Translations under genes and position numbers: made by a program
Assembly: GCA_016702745.1 (NCBI GenBank)
Contig: JADJDJ010000001.1
Coordinates: 186,001 to 250,000, forward strand
Source: Chitinophagaceae bacterium
Lineage (GTDB): Bacteria; Bacteroidota; Bacteroidia; Chitinophagales; Chitinophagaceae
DNA length: 64,000 nucleotides
Direction of reading: 5' to 3'
Notes under the pieces: model-generated
Databases searched by the model: none
What the model was told of the DNA's origin: nothing
Seen by the model: only the letters and a program-made list of their open reading frames with translations
Shown here: piece by piece, positions 48,827-57,001 of the stretch
How positions within the stretch are numbered: the stretch's first letter is position 1
Layout: every line of letters begins with the position of its first letter

Positions 48827-50893
48827 ATGACTGATAACTCAATTTTGCTGAACGCTTACCGGCTGATGTGCCTGGTAAAATCGATGGCTGACATCTATGA
48901 AGCCAACCGGAGTACCTGTAAGTATGTTCACTCCACTTCGAGAGGACATGAGGCCATACAACTGGCTACCGCCTTTCATTTGCAGCCACAGGATTTTGTG
49001 AGTCCTTATTACCGCGATGAAAGCCTGATCCTCGGACTCGGGTTTACCCCATATCAGCAAATGCTGCAACTCCTGGCCAAGGGTGAAGATGTTTTTACAG
49101 GAGGAAGAGAATACTACTCCCATCCTAATTACCGCGGTTACGATAAGCCCACAATCATCCACCAAAGCAGTGCCACCGGAATGCAGGCCATCCCAACCAC
49201 CGGTATTGCACAGGGCATACAATACCTGGAAAGACATTTACCCGAAAAGTTAATCAAAGGAAAAGAAGAGGAACTGCCAGTGGTGCTTTGTTCTTTAGGA
49301 GATGCCAGTGTTACGGAAGGTGAAGTGAGCGAGGCTTTTCAGTTTGCCGTTTTAAAGCAATTGCCGGTCATTTACCTGGTGCAGGATAATAACTGGGGCA
49401 TCAGTGTAACCGCCGAAGAAGCGCGCGCCATGAACGCCTATGAGTTTGCAGCAGGCTTTGCCGGAATGAACCGGATACAGGTGGATGGAAGTGATTTTGA
49501 AGCATCCTATAATTTGATGCAACATGTAATCAATACGGTAAGAGAAAAAAGAATCCCATTCCTGGTACATGCCCGGGTACCCTTGCTGGGACATCATACC
49601 AGTGGGGTTCGTAAGGAATTTTACCGCAAAGAAGAAGACCTGGCCAAACACCAGTTGCATGATCCGGTACCTCAATTAAGAAAACGCCTGCTGGAAAAAG
49701 GAGTAGAGGAGCACATGCTATTGGAAATAGAATCAACAGCCCAAAAAAATATCGCTGCCGATTTTGCCCGGGCAGTGGCTTCCCCGGAGCCTGATCCGCT
49801 AACAGTACATGATCATGTATTTGCAGCTTCATCCATAACGGATGAAAAAGGAGAAAGAAATCCGGCCGGTGCCGATAAAGTCATCATGGTAGATGCAGCT
49901 TTATTTGCCATCCGCGAAATTATGGAGCAACATCCGGAAGCAGTTTTATATGGACAGGATGTAGGCCGCAGGCTGGGAGGAGTGTTCCGTGAAGCCGCTA
50001 CCCTTGGGGAACAATTTGGCGATCACCGGGTCTTTAATACCGCCATACAGGAAGCTTATGTAGTAGGCTCCTGCGCCGGGATGAGTGCAGTAGGGTTAAA
50101 GCCAATTGTGGAAGTTCAGTTTGCCGATTATATCTATCCTGGTTTTAATCAGCTGGTTACCGAAATTTCAAAAAGCTGTTATCTCAGTTGCGGAAAATTT
50201 CCGGTGTCCATGATATTGCGGGTGCCCATCGGTGCGTATGGTGGTGGCGGCCCTTACCATAGCGGTAGTGTGGAAACAACATTATTGTCAGTCAAGGGTA
50301 TTAAAGTGGTCTATCCTTCCAATGCAGCGGATATGAAGGGACTGATGAAGGCAGCCTATTATGATCCAAACCCGGTAGTGATGCTGGAGCATAAAGGTTT
50401 GTACTGGAGTAAAGTGCCGGGTACGGAAGAAGCCAAAACTGCTGAACCTGCTGCCGATTATATACTGCCACTCGGAAAGGCCAATATCGTTCTTGCTGCA
50501 GAGGATATGATGATTGCCAATGGAGAAACTTGTGTAGTGATTACTTATGGCATGGGGGTGTATTGGGCGAAAGCAGCAGCAAAACATTTTCCCGGTCAGG
50601 TGGAGATTGTGGATCTGCGAACACTGTATCCCCTTGATGAAGCCCTGGTTTTTGAGCGGGTGAAAAAACATGGCAAATGCCTGGTATTGACAGAAGAACA
50701 ACAACGTAATTCCTTTGCTGAAGCTCTGGCCGGAAGAATTTCAAAACATTGTTTCCAATACCTCGATGCGCCAGTGGAAGTGATGGGCGCTTTAAACCTT
50801 CCTGCCGTTCCGATGAACATGGGGCTGGAACAGGCCATGCTGCCCAATGAAATGAAAACAGTTGCAATACTTGATCAGTTGTTATCTGGCTAA
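48827..50893 (+). CDS. 2-oxoacid dehydrogenase E1, alpha and beta subunits fused
   Basis: 689 residues counted from MTDNSILLNAY. The N-terminal half (about 1-330) is an E1-alpha subunit: RGHEAIQLA, SPYYRDESLILG and the thiamine-diphosphate motif GDASVTEGEVSEAF ... QDNNWGIS. The C-terminal half (about 355-689) is an E1-beta subunit: GQDVGRRLGGVFREAATL, FNTAIQEAYVVGSCAGMS, EVQFADYIYPGFNQL, HSGSVETTLL. The pattern fits branched-chain or related 2-oxoacid dehydrogenases. E2 and E3 are not adjacent. An upstream in-frame Met at 48764 overlaps the terminator and promoter and is rejected as start. Downstream gap to the caspase gene is 79 bp. Confidence 0.9.
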   Translation: MTDNSILLNAYRLMCLVKSMADIYEANRSTCKYVHSTSRGHEAIQLATAFHLQPQDFVSPYYRDESLILGLGFTPYQQMLQLLAKGEDVFTGGREYYSHPNYRGYDKPTIIHQSSATGMQAIPTTGIAQGIQYLERHLPEKLIKGKEEELPVVLCSLGDASVTEGEVSEAFQFAVLKQLPVIYLVQDNNWGISVTAEEARAMNAYEFAAGFAGMNRIQVDGSDFEASYNLMQHVINTVREKRIPFLVHARVPLLGHHTSGVRKEFYRKEEDLAKHQLHDPVPQLRKRLLEKGVEEHMLLEIESTAQKNIAADFARAVASPEPDPLTVHDHVFAASSITDEKGERNPAGADKVIMVDAALFAIREIMEQHPEAVLYGQDVGRRLGGVFREAATLGEQFGDHRVFNTAIQEAYVVGSCAGMSAVGLKPIVEVQFADYIYPGFNQLVTEISKSCYLSCGKFPVSMILRVPIGAYGGGGPYHSGSVETTLLSVKGIKVVYPSNAADMKGLMKAAYYDPNPVVMLEHKGLYWSKVPGTEEAKTAEPAADYILPLGKANIVLAAEDMMIANGETCVVITYGMGVYWAKAAAKHFPGQVEIVDLRTLYPLDEALVFERVKKHGKCLVLTEEQQRNSFAEALAGRISKHCFQYLDAPVEVMGALNLPAVPMNMGLEQAMLPNEMKTVAILDQLLSG

Positions 50894-50972
50894 ACGCAAC
50901 TGCATTCTCAGATATATCATCCTGAAAGGAAAAGATGTCATTCAATCAATAATTGACCTAGTAATCTATTTT

Positions 50973-52217
50973 ATGAAAAAATGTTTCCTGCTGATTTTAT
51001 CCGGCTTGATCGGTCTGTATGTTCAGGCAAGACCATTCATACACAATTTTGACCCGTCAAACAGTTTAGTGTTGATAACAGGAGTACTTCGTTGGGAGGA
51101 TCCTTCTCTTGCGCCATTCAACAACAGGAACAGGAAGGATGAGGAATTGTATAAGCTTTTATTACAACAGGGAGTGCCGGCTGCCAATATGATTTACCTA
51201 AAGGATGAGGAGGCCACCTTGTCCAATATTCAGGATGCCATAAAAAGTTTGCTTGAAAAATCGAATTCCGGGTCCACTTTTATTTTCTACTATGCCGGAC
51301 ACGGCGCAAGAGCTGGAAACGGACCGGTTAGTTTTACCAACTATGATTATGCAGCAGATAATATGTTTGGAGTGAATAGTATTACTTCAGCAGTCAATCG
51401 ATATTTTAAAGGGAAAACGTTATGGCTGCTGGCAGATTGTTGTTATTCTGGTGCCTTGCTGAATGAAGCTAAAACAATCAGCAACAGTGGAAAATCTGTG
51501 ATCGCTTTTACCTCCTCTTCCAGTTGCAATATTTCAACAGGGAACTGGACCTTTACTCAAACTTTGATCGATTGCCTGAGTGGATTGACACCAGGAGACA
51601 GAAATCATGATGGTAAAATCACCCTGAATGAAATGAAGGCAGAATTGTTTGATGCCATGAAATACCGGGAAAAGCAATTGAGCGGAACGGCGTTTTATAA
51701 TGTATCAGAATCAACTGTATTCAATATCCTGCCAGTGAAAACTGCCACCGCAGCTGTGAATCCTGAGTATATCTATATTCAGCAGGAGAACAGGTTTCAG
51801 CCGGCCAGAGTATTGGGGTATAACGGTAATAACGTAACCGGTGAACTTTATTATTATAGTGATAAAGTAAAAGTGACGGTGCCATTATCGAAAACAAAAC
51901 CCATTGCTTTTGCAGAATACCCGGTTGGTATGAATGTTCAGGTAGAATGGAAAGGCAAGTACTATCCTGCCGTAATCAAAGAAAACAGGAGTGGTTTCCA
52001 TTATATACAATACACCGGCTTCGACGATAGCTGGAATGAGTGGGTGATGTACAGCCGTATTAAAACCGGAATGAATAAACCCTGCAGCATTGAGTGGAAT
52101 GGTCAATGGTACCCGGGTGAAGTACTCCAGGAGAAAAACGGGAAATACTTTGTGCAGTATACAGGGTTTGGAGCCGATTGGGATGAATGGGTAGGCAGGG
52201 ACCGGTTGAAGTGGTAA
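50973..52217 (+). CDS. secreted caspase-like peptidase with EF-hand loop and Tudor/chromo-like repeats
   Basis: 414 residues. Signal peptide about 1-19 (cleavage after YVQA). A caspase/metacaspase p20-like domain (about 30-250) has the catalytic His110 in FYYAGHGAR and Cys157 in LADCCYSGAL. Within it, residues 209-220 (DRNHDGKITLNE) match all ligand positions of a calcium-binding EF-hand loop. The C-terminal 150 residues have two clear repeats, 320-364 (VQVEWKGKYYPAVI ... DSWNEWV) and 371-414 (CSIEWNGQWYPGEV ... ADWDEWV), that resemble Tudor/agenet/chromo-barrel folds; a diverged third may lie at 268-318. Such domains bind modified peptides or polymers. I use ATG 50973 because MKKCFLLILSG begins the signal peptide; the frame opens upstream at 50862. 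Function is not known; calcium-activated secreted proteolysis is my inference. Confidence 0.82.
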   Translation: MKKCFLLILSGLIGLYVQARPFIHNFDPSNSLVLITGVLRWEDPSLAPFNNRNRKDEELYKLLLQQGVPAANMIYLKDEEATLSNIQDAIKSLLEKSNSGSTFIFYYAGHGARAGNGPVSFTNYDYAADNMFGVNSITSAVNRYFKGKTLWLLADCCYSGALLNEAKTISNSGKSVIAFTSSSSCNISTGNWTFTQTLIDCLSGLTPGDRNHDGKITLNEMKAELFDAMKYREKQLSGTAFYNVSESTVFNILPVKTATAAVNPEYIYIQQENRFQPARVLGYNGNNVTGELYYYSDKVKVTVPLSKTKPIAFAEYPVGMNVQVEWKGKYYPAVIKENRSGFHYIQYTGFDDSWNEWVMYSRIKTGMNKPCSIEWNGQWYPGEVLQEKNGKYFVQYTGFGADWDEWVGRDRLKW

Positions 52218-52226
52218 TAAATGCAA

Positions 52227-52275
52227 ACAGGTTCATTTATTAAGTATGATGAATCTCTTCAATAAATGAACCTGT
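52227..52275. terminator. 15-bp palindrome between caspase gene and aspS
   Basis: ACAGGTTCATTTATT (52227-52241) and AATAAATGAACCTGT (52261-52275) are a perfect 15-bp inverted repeat with a 19-nt loop, between convergent genes. AT-rich, so a bidirectional terminator is plausible but not certain. Confidence 0.65.
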
Positions 52276-52295
52276 ATAATAATCTATTCGAAGAA

Positions 52296-54122
52296 TTATT
52301 TCAGATCCAGTTTGATCTGTAACTCAGTAAACTGCTTCTGGTCAATCGTGGCCGGTGCATCCAGCATCACATCTCTTCCTGCATTGTTCTTCGGAAAAGC
52401 GATAAAGTCGCGGATACTTTCACTGCCGCCCAGGATAGCGCAGAGCCGGTCAAATCCAAAGGCAATACCACCATGCGGCGGAGCACCATATTCAAAAGCA
52501 CCCAGCAGGAAGCCAAATTTATGCAACTGCTCTTCCTTGTCCATGCCCAGTGCTGCAAACATTTTTTCCTGTAATTCTCTTTGATAGATCCGGATAGAAC
52601 CACCTCCGATTTCATTCCCGTTCAGCACCATATCATAGGCATTGGCCTTGATATTGGCATAAGGATGATTCAGGTAATCCGCTGCATTTTCAATCACCGG
52701 ATTATTGTTGATCATGGTTTCTATCTGGGAAGGCTTGGGAGAAGTAAAGGGATGGTGACGGGCCACCCAGCGGTTGCCTTCTTCATCATACTCGAATAAG
52801 GGGAAGTCAAGCACCCAGAGTAATTTGAATTCATCATCCTTCCGCATACCGAGTCTGCTGGCCATTTCCAACCGCAGTTCACTGATGGCCTTGCGGGTTC
52901 TTTCTTCTGCACCTGCAAGGATCAACACCAGGTCTCCGGCCTTTGCGTTGGCTGCATCAGCGATGGCCTTTAATTTTTCTTCTGTATAAAATTTGTCTAC
53001 ACTGCTTTTATAAGATCCGTCCGGATTACATTTGATAAATACCATTCCCTTCATGCCGATCTGGGGACGTTTCACCCATTCCGTTAATTCATCCGTTTGT
53101 TTACGGCTGTATTCACTGCAACCAGGTACAGCAATCGCCAGTACGGTTTCAGCCTCATCAAATACTTTAAAGTCTGCACCGTTGATCAATACGGCACTAT
53201 CAGTTTTATCGGTATACACCGTGCCCGGCTTCTTCAGGTTCAACAGCCTCATGTCAAAGCGGATATCGGGCTTATCATTTCCGTAATGCCACATGGCATC
53301 TTCCCAGGTCATTCTTTGTACCGCTTCTGCATAATCAATTCCCTTTACATCCTTGAAAATGGATTTGATCAGTCCTTCAAACATATTCAGGATATCCTCT
53401 TGCTCCACAAAAGCCATCTCACAGTCGATCTGGGTAAATTCGGGCTGCCGGTCGGCACGCAGATCCTCATCCCTGAAACATTTTACGATCTGGTAATAAC
53501 GGTCGTAGCCGCTCACCATCAATAATTGTTTGAATGTTTGCGGGGATTGCGGCAGCGCATAAAACTGTCCGGGATTCATCCGGGAAGGAACCACAAAATC
53601 ACGGGCACCTTCGGGAGTGGATTTGATCAGGAAAGGGGTTTCAATATCCATGAACTGCTGCTGGTGCAGGTAATTTCTCGCGGCACGGTTCACGGCATAA
53701 CGCAGTTCCAGATTCTTTTTTACCGCATTGCGCCGGAGATCAAGGAAGCGGTATTTCATCCGCAGGTCATCCCCGCCATCGGTGTCATCCTGAATGGTGA
53801 ATGGAGGCACGGCAGATTTATTGAGTACCTGAAATGAACTGATCAGTATTTCAATATCACCTGTCGGGATATTCGGGTTTTTATTGCTTCTTTCACTGAC
53901 AGTTCCGGTGGCCTGTAAAACGAACTCACGGCCCAGTGGATTTTCTTCCAGCACTTTATTCAATTCCTCGCCAAACAATAACTGGGTAATACCATATCGG
54001 TCGCGGAGGTCCACAAAAGTGATGGCCCCGAATTTACGGACGGTCTGTACCCAGCCGGCCAGGGTTACGTTAATTCCTTTTTGCTCCAGTCTTAATTCGC
54101 CACAGGTATGGGTTCTGTACAT
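52296..54122 (-). CDS. aspS: aspartyl-tRNA synthetase AspS
   Basis: Charges tRNA-Asp. 608 residues with the bacterial-type layout: N-terminal OB-fold anticodon-binding domain (TLAGWVQTVRKFGAITFVDLRDR), class II motif 2 (FRDEDLRADRQPEFTQIDCEM), an inserted GAD domain (about 285-420), and motif 3 near the C-terminus (GGIAFGFDRLCAILGG). The start MYRTHTCGELR is standard. Discriminating versus non-discriminating forms cannot be told with certainty. It is preceded by a structured leader and a TAnnTTTG box (see 54151 and 54214). Confidence 0.96.
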   Translation of the reverse strand: MYRTHTCGELRLEQKGINVTLAGWVQTVRKFGAITFVDLRDRYGITQLLFGEELNKVLEENPLGREFVLQATGTVSERSNKNPNIPTGDIEILISSFQVLNKSAVPPFTIQDDTDGGDDLRMKYRFLDLRRNAVKKNLELRYAVNRAARNYLHQQQFMDIETPFLIKSTPEGARDFVVPSRMNPGQFYALPQSPQTFKQLLMVSGYDRYYQIVKCFRDEDLRADRQPEFTQIDCEMAFVEQEDILNMFEGLIKSIFKDVKGIDYAEAVQRMTWEDAMWHYGNDKPDIRFDMRLLNLKKPGTVYTDKTDSAVLINGADFKVFDEAETVLAIAVPGCSEYSRKQTDELTEWVKRPQIGMKGMVFIKCNPDGSYKSSVDKFYTEEKLKAIADAANAKAGDLVLILAGAEERTRKAISELRLEMASRLGMRKDDEFKLLWVLDFPLFEYDEEGNRWVARHHPFTSPKPSQIETMINNNPVIENAADYLNHPYANIKANAYDMVLNGNEIGGGSIRIYQRELQEKMFAALGMDKEEQLHKFGFLLGAFEYGAPPHGGIAFGFDRLCAILGGSESIRDFIAFPKNNAGRDVMLDAPATIDQKQFTELQIKLDLK

Positions 54123-54150
54123 AAACGATAAAATAATTGTATGGTGAAAA

Positions 54151-54210
54151 CTGCATTCAGCCGGACTTGATTGTCCGGCTACCCAGCCTGTCTTCAGGCA
54201 GGCGATGCAG
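54151..54210 (-). promoter_or_regulatory. predicted three-way-junction structure in the aspS leader
   Basis: Closing stem: CTGCAT at 54151-54156 pairs with ATGCAG at 54205-54210. Inside are two perfect hairpins: AGCCGGAC/GTCCGGCT (54159-54166 with 54173-54180, loop of 6) and GCCTG/CAGGC (54186-54190 with 54195-54199, loop of 4). The predicted aspS transcription start is about 54207, so the structure would begin at the 5' end of the mRNA and end about 28 nt before the ATG. Confidence 0.55.
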
Positions 54211-54213
54211 GGC

Positions 54214-54221
54214 GCAAAGAT
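54214..54221 (-). promoter_or_regulatory. TAnnTTTG box of aspS
   Basis: TATCTTTG on the minus strand, followed by CGCC, 92 bp before the aspS ATG. No -33 TTG at the standard distance. Confidence 0.5.
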
Positions 54222-54298
54222 AAAGCAGGAAGGCCTATTTCAGGGGATTTTCGGCCATTTTGCCCTGGTCTTTTAAATTCGTAGTATCTTAATTTTCA

Positions 54299-55306
54299 AT
54301 GCCACCGGATACCACATACCTGCCAGGAACCATTCAGCCGATGCCGGATCAGGTTGGATTGGTAGATTCTGCCCGGTGGAAGGACTCTGTTTGGCAACAA
54401 TCGGTACAACTGCATTTCGATTCCCTTGATATCTCGTACCGGCCTTATGAAGATCAGCAAAGACCCAGTTATCCACTTCCGGAAGGGACCATGTTTTTAA
54501 TTGTCCTGGCTGTTTTAAGCCTGTCCGCATATTTGTATATCATTCGCCCTTCACAACGTGAGCGGCAACAAAAAATGGTCATCAGACCCCGGGCACCAAA
54601 GGATGACAGCTCGCAGGAAATTCAATTTGATCAATGGCTGAGCCGCTATAACCCTTACTACAATGCCTTGCCTGCTGAACATAAAAAAAGATTCCTGCAC
54701 AGGGTACAGCAATTCATGTTAACCAAGGAATTCAGATTCCATTCCATGGTGGGCGAGGATTATATTCCGGTATTGGTGAGTGCAGCGGCGGTGCAACTCA
54801 CTTTCGGACTGCGCAATTACCGGATGGATTATTTCGATGTGATCCATATCATGCGAAAAGAGTATGTGCTCAACATTAATCAGGAAACTTATTATGGCCA
54901 TGTAAGTAAGAACGGGATTCATGTATCCTGGAAAAAATTTATGGAGGGGTACGATGATTACAATGACTGTATCAACCTGGGTTTACATGAAATGGCACAT
55001 GCGTTGCAGTATGATGCGTACCTGGGACTGGAAGATCATCATGATCGTTACTTCAAAGAAAGGCTGAACGAGTATGCTGCTGAAGGCCGTCCTGTTTTCA
55101 GGGCGATGCGACAGGGATTGACTTATGTAATGGATGAATATGCCCTCGAGAATTTCGATGAATTCTGGGCGGTATCAGTAGAAATGTTTTTTGAGAACCC
55201 GGTTACTTTCCGGGAAAAACTTCCCAATCTCTATCAGGAAATGTGTGAATTGCTCAACCAGGATCCTGCTGAGCCGGGAAAGCTGCTGAATTCTGAACTG
55301 GCCTGA
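54299..55306 (+). CDS. MtfA-like zinc peptidase with N-terminal membrane segment
   Basis: 335 residues. About 60 polar residues precede one TM segment (about 64-83, MFLIVLAVLSLSAYLYI), then a M90/MtfA-type peptidase domain (about 115-320). The zinc motif HEMAH lies in GLHEMAHALQYD, with a downstream Glu candidate in EYALENFDEFWAVSVEMFF. The MtfA family binds and titrates Mlc in enterobacteria and has weak aminopeptidase activity; here the membrane anchor is different and the substrate is unknown. Divergent from aspS by 176 bp, which hold the aspS promoter and leader. Confidence 0.8.
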   Translation: MPPDTTYLPGTIQPMPDQVGLVDSARWKDSVWQQSVQLHFDSLDISYRPYEDQQRPSYPLPEGTMFLIVLAVLSLSAYLYIIRPSQRERQQKMVIRPRAPKDDSSQEIQFDQWLSRYNPYYNALPAEHKKRFLHRVQQFMLTKEFRFHSMVGEDYIPVLVSAAAVQLTFGLRNYRMDYFDVIHIMRKEYVLNINQETYYGHVSKNGIHVSWKKFMEGYDDYNDCINLGLHEMAHALQYDAYLGLEDHHDRYFKERLNEYAAEGRPVFRAMRQGLTYVMDEYALENFDEFWAVSVEMFFENPVTFREKLPNLYQEMCELLNQDPAEPGKLLNSELA

Positions 55307-55355
55307 TGCTCCAATTTGCTTTCGTTGTTCATACAGGGGTATACCGGAAAATCAG

Positions 55356-55766
55356 TTACAAGGTTACCGGTTGTTTTGATTTCATATCACGGGGCCGTTG
55401 AATAGTATAATAAAGCAAAAGGATAATTGCTCCGATTAAAAAGGGGATCAGGGCCATGTGCTTACCGGTGAAATCCCGCCAAACAACTGCTTCGTCAAAT
55501 CCAAAGAACTCACTGATCATCCAATATCCGTTCGCACAGATCCAAAAAGCAATGGCCAGGTTATGGGCCAGTTCAGCCCTGATCTGCCGGGTGCGCCAGG
55601 CAATGATAATGGCAATGCTCAGGGTGGGAATAAACATCGCAATGCCCAGTTCTTTCCAGATCATGCACCAGCTGATATCCTTCACCAGCCAGAAAACAAT
55701 GTGCATATTTTCCATGCGCCGGTACCGGGCTGGAATCATGTATTGACCTTCTTCCTGAACTTTCAT
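55356..55766 (-). CDS. small membrane protein of unknown function
   Basis: 136 residues with four likely membrane segments (about 24-40, 41-56, 66-86 and 103-121, GMALIPFLIGAIILLLYYTI region). A charged N-terminus and RPRDMKSK tail suggest both ends in the cytoplasm. No family recognised. It is in the same direction as the FAD oxidoreductase gene upstream, with about 85 bp between, so may be co-transcribed. Confidence 0.6.
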   Translation of the reverse strand: MKVQEEGQYMIPARYRRMENMHIVFWLVKDISWCMIWKELGIAMFIPTLSIAIIIAWRTRQIRAELAHNLAIAFWICANGYWMISEFFGFDEAVVWRDFTGKHMALIPFLIGAIILLLYYTIQRPRDMKSKQPVTL

Positions 55767-55850
55767 GTTGTAATTCTTTTGTGGAAGATATTATTTTGAA
55801 AGGAGACTGGAAAATTCCCGATGGATGAGGTTCCAGATTGAATTCTTTGC

Positions 55851-56912
55851 TCAGGATCTTTGCAAAATTCTTGCAAAGCGGCGGATATCTGCTTCCGCTG
55901 ACAGGGGTGTATTGTCTCTGATCTGCAGCAGCAGTTCTCTGGCGAAATAAGGTGCCAGTGAACAGCCCTTGGTGCCCATGCCATTCAGTATACCTACAAC
56001 AGGATAAAGCGGATGCCAGCCCACAAAAGGTCTTCTTTCAAGCGTGGCAGGTCGAACACCTGCCACATGATCCTTAACTTGAAAAGGGATTTTCAGCCAC
56101 TGTTCCAGTACCTGAATCGTCTTTTCCCTGAATGCCGGCGTGGGATCAGGATGATCAAAATCCCATTCATAAGCGGAACCGATCCACCATCGATCTTTTT
56201 CAACCAATGGAACAAGCGATAATCCTTTTTTATAAATGCGGTCAGCAGGGAGGCCGGGAATTTCAACAATCAGGGCTTCTCCTTTATTGGGGGCAAAGGG
56301 CAGGTTTTTAAAATAGGGATTGTCTGCACCACTGCAACCTTCACAAAAAATAATTTTATCGGCAACAATATCTTTATAACTGATATGATCGGTATGAACA
56401 GAAAGTAAGGATGGGTCGAATTGCTCAGTCAGTACCTGCCCGTTCTTTTCAAGTTGACTTCTCCAGGCCGGCAGTATAGTTTCAAGGTGAGCGGTGTATA
56501 CAGGTTTGATTTCCCCGAAACCAAAATCGTATTGAAAGAAATCCCTGTACCCATTTTCTTCCTGACTGATGGAAATATAGGCTGCCTGTTCGGCTGTTCT
56601 TTGCTGAAAGCTCAAACGCATTTGCGGACTGGGAAAAAAGTCAATGATATCTTTCCGGGAAATTGCTTCGATCTCCAATGCTTTGCCCAATGACTGGTAT
56701 TCGTCCCATACAAAGGGCAATAACTGATCAGCCATCCAGGTGGTAACATGTCTGCGGCCGGTGATCGGATTGATAATACCCGCCGCCAGCCGGGAGGGTG
56801 CCCGGGCTTCGTTATTGTCAATGAGCAGAAAGGACCGTTGCTCTTTCTGCAGGTAGTAAGATAACCAGGTTCCGCTGATGCCCTGCCCGATGATCAGGAA
56901 ATCAATTTGCAT
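55851..56912 (-). CDS. FAD-dependent oxidoreductase (DAO family)
   Basis: 353 residues. The FAD Rossmann motif is at the N-terminus (FLIIGQGISGTWLSYYLQ) with the acidic ribose residue in LIDNN; RLAAGIINPITGRR is typical of D-amino-acid/glycine oxidase-like proteins. The C-terminal FAD contact is VAGVRPATLERRPF and GILNGMGTKGCSLAPYFA. The substrate cannot be given; relatives include glycine oxidases and MnmC-type demodifying domains. I chose the ATG at 56912 because TACATTTG lies only 3 nt upstream; a TTG at 56918 would overlap this box. No frameshifts. Confidence 0.83.
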   Translation of the reverse strand: MQIDFLIIGQGISGTWLSYYLQKEQRSFLLIDNNEARAPSRLAAGIINPITGRRHVTTWMADQLLPFVWDEYQSLGKALEIEAISRKDIIDFFPSPQMRLSFQQRTAEQAAYISISQEENGYRDFFQYDFGFGEIKPVYTAHLETILPAWRSQLEKNGQVLTEQFDPSLLSVHTDHISYKDIVADKIIFCEGCSGADNPYFKNLPFAPNKGEALIVEIPGLPADRIYKKGLSLVPLVEKDRWWIGSAYEWDFDHPDPTPAFREKTIQVLEQWLKIPFQVKDHVAGVRPATLERRPFVGWHPLYPVVGILNGMGTKGCSLAPYFARELLLQIRDNTPLSAEADIRRFARILQRS

Positions 56913-56915
56913 CTG

Positions 56916-56923
56916 CAAATGTA
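56916..56923 (-). promoter_or_regulatory. TAnnTTTG box 3 nt before the FAD oxidoreductase start
   Basis: TACATTTG on the minus strand, then CAG and the ATG at 56912. A leaderless transcript is implied. Confidence 0.5.
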
Positions 56924-57001
56924 AAGGATCAGTTACAATGCATTGTACTTCCGGTTCATCACAGTTCTATAAGCGATGAACCGGAAGTTTTGCATTCGTT
57001 A

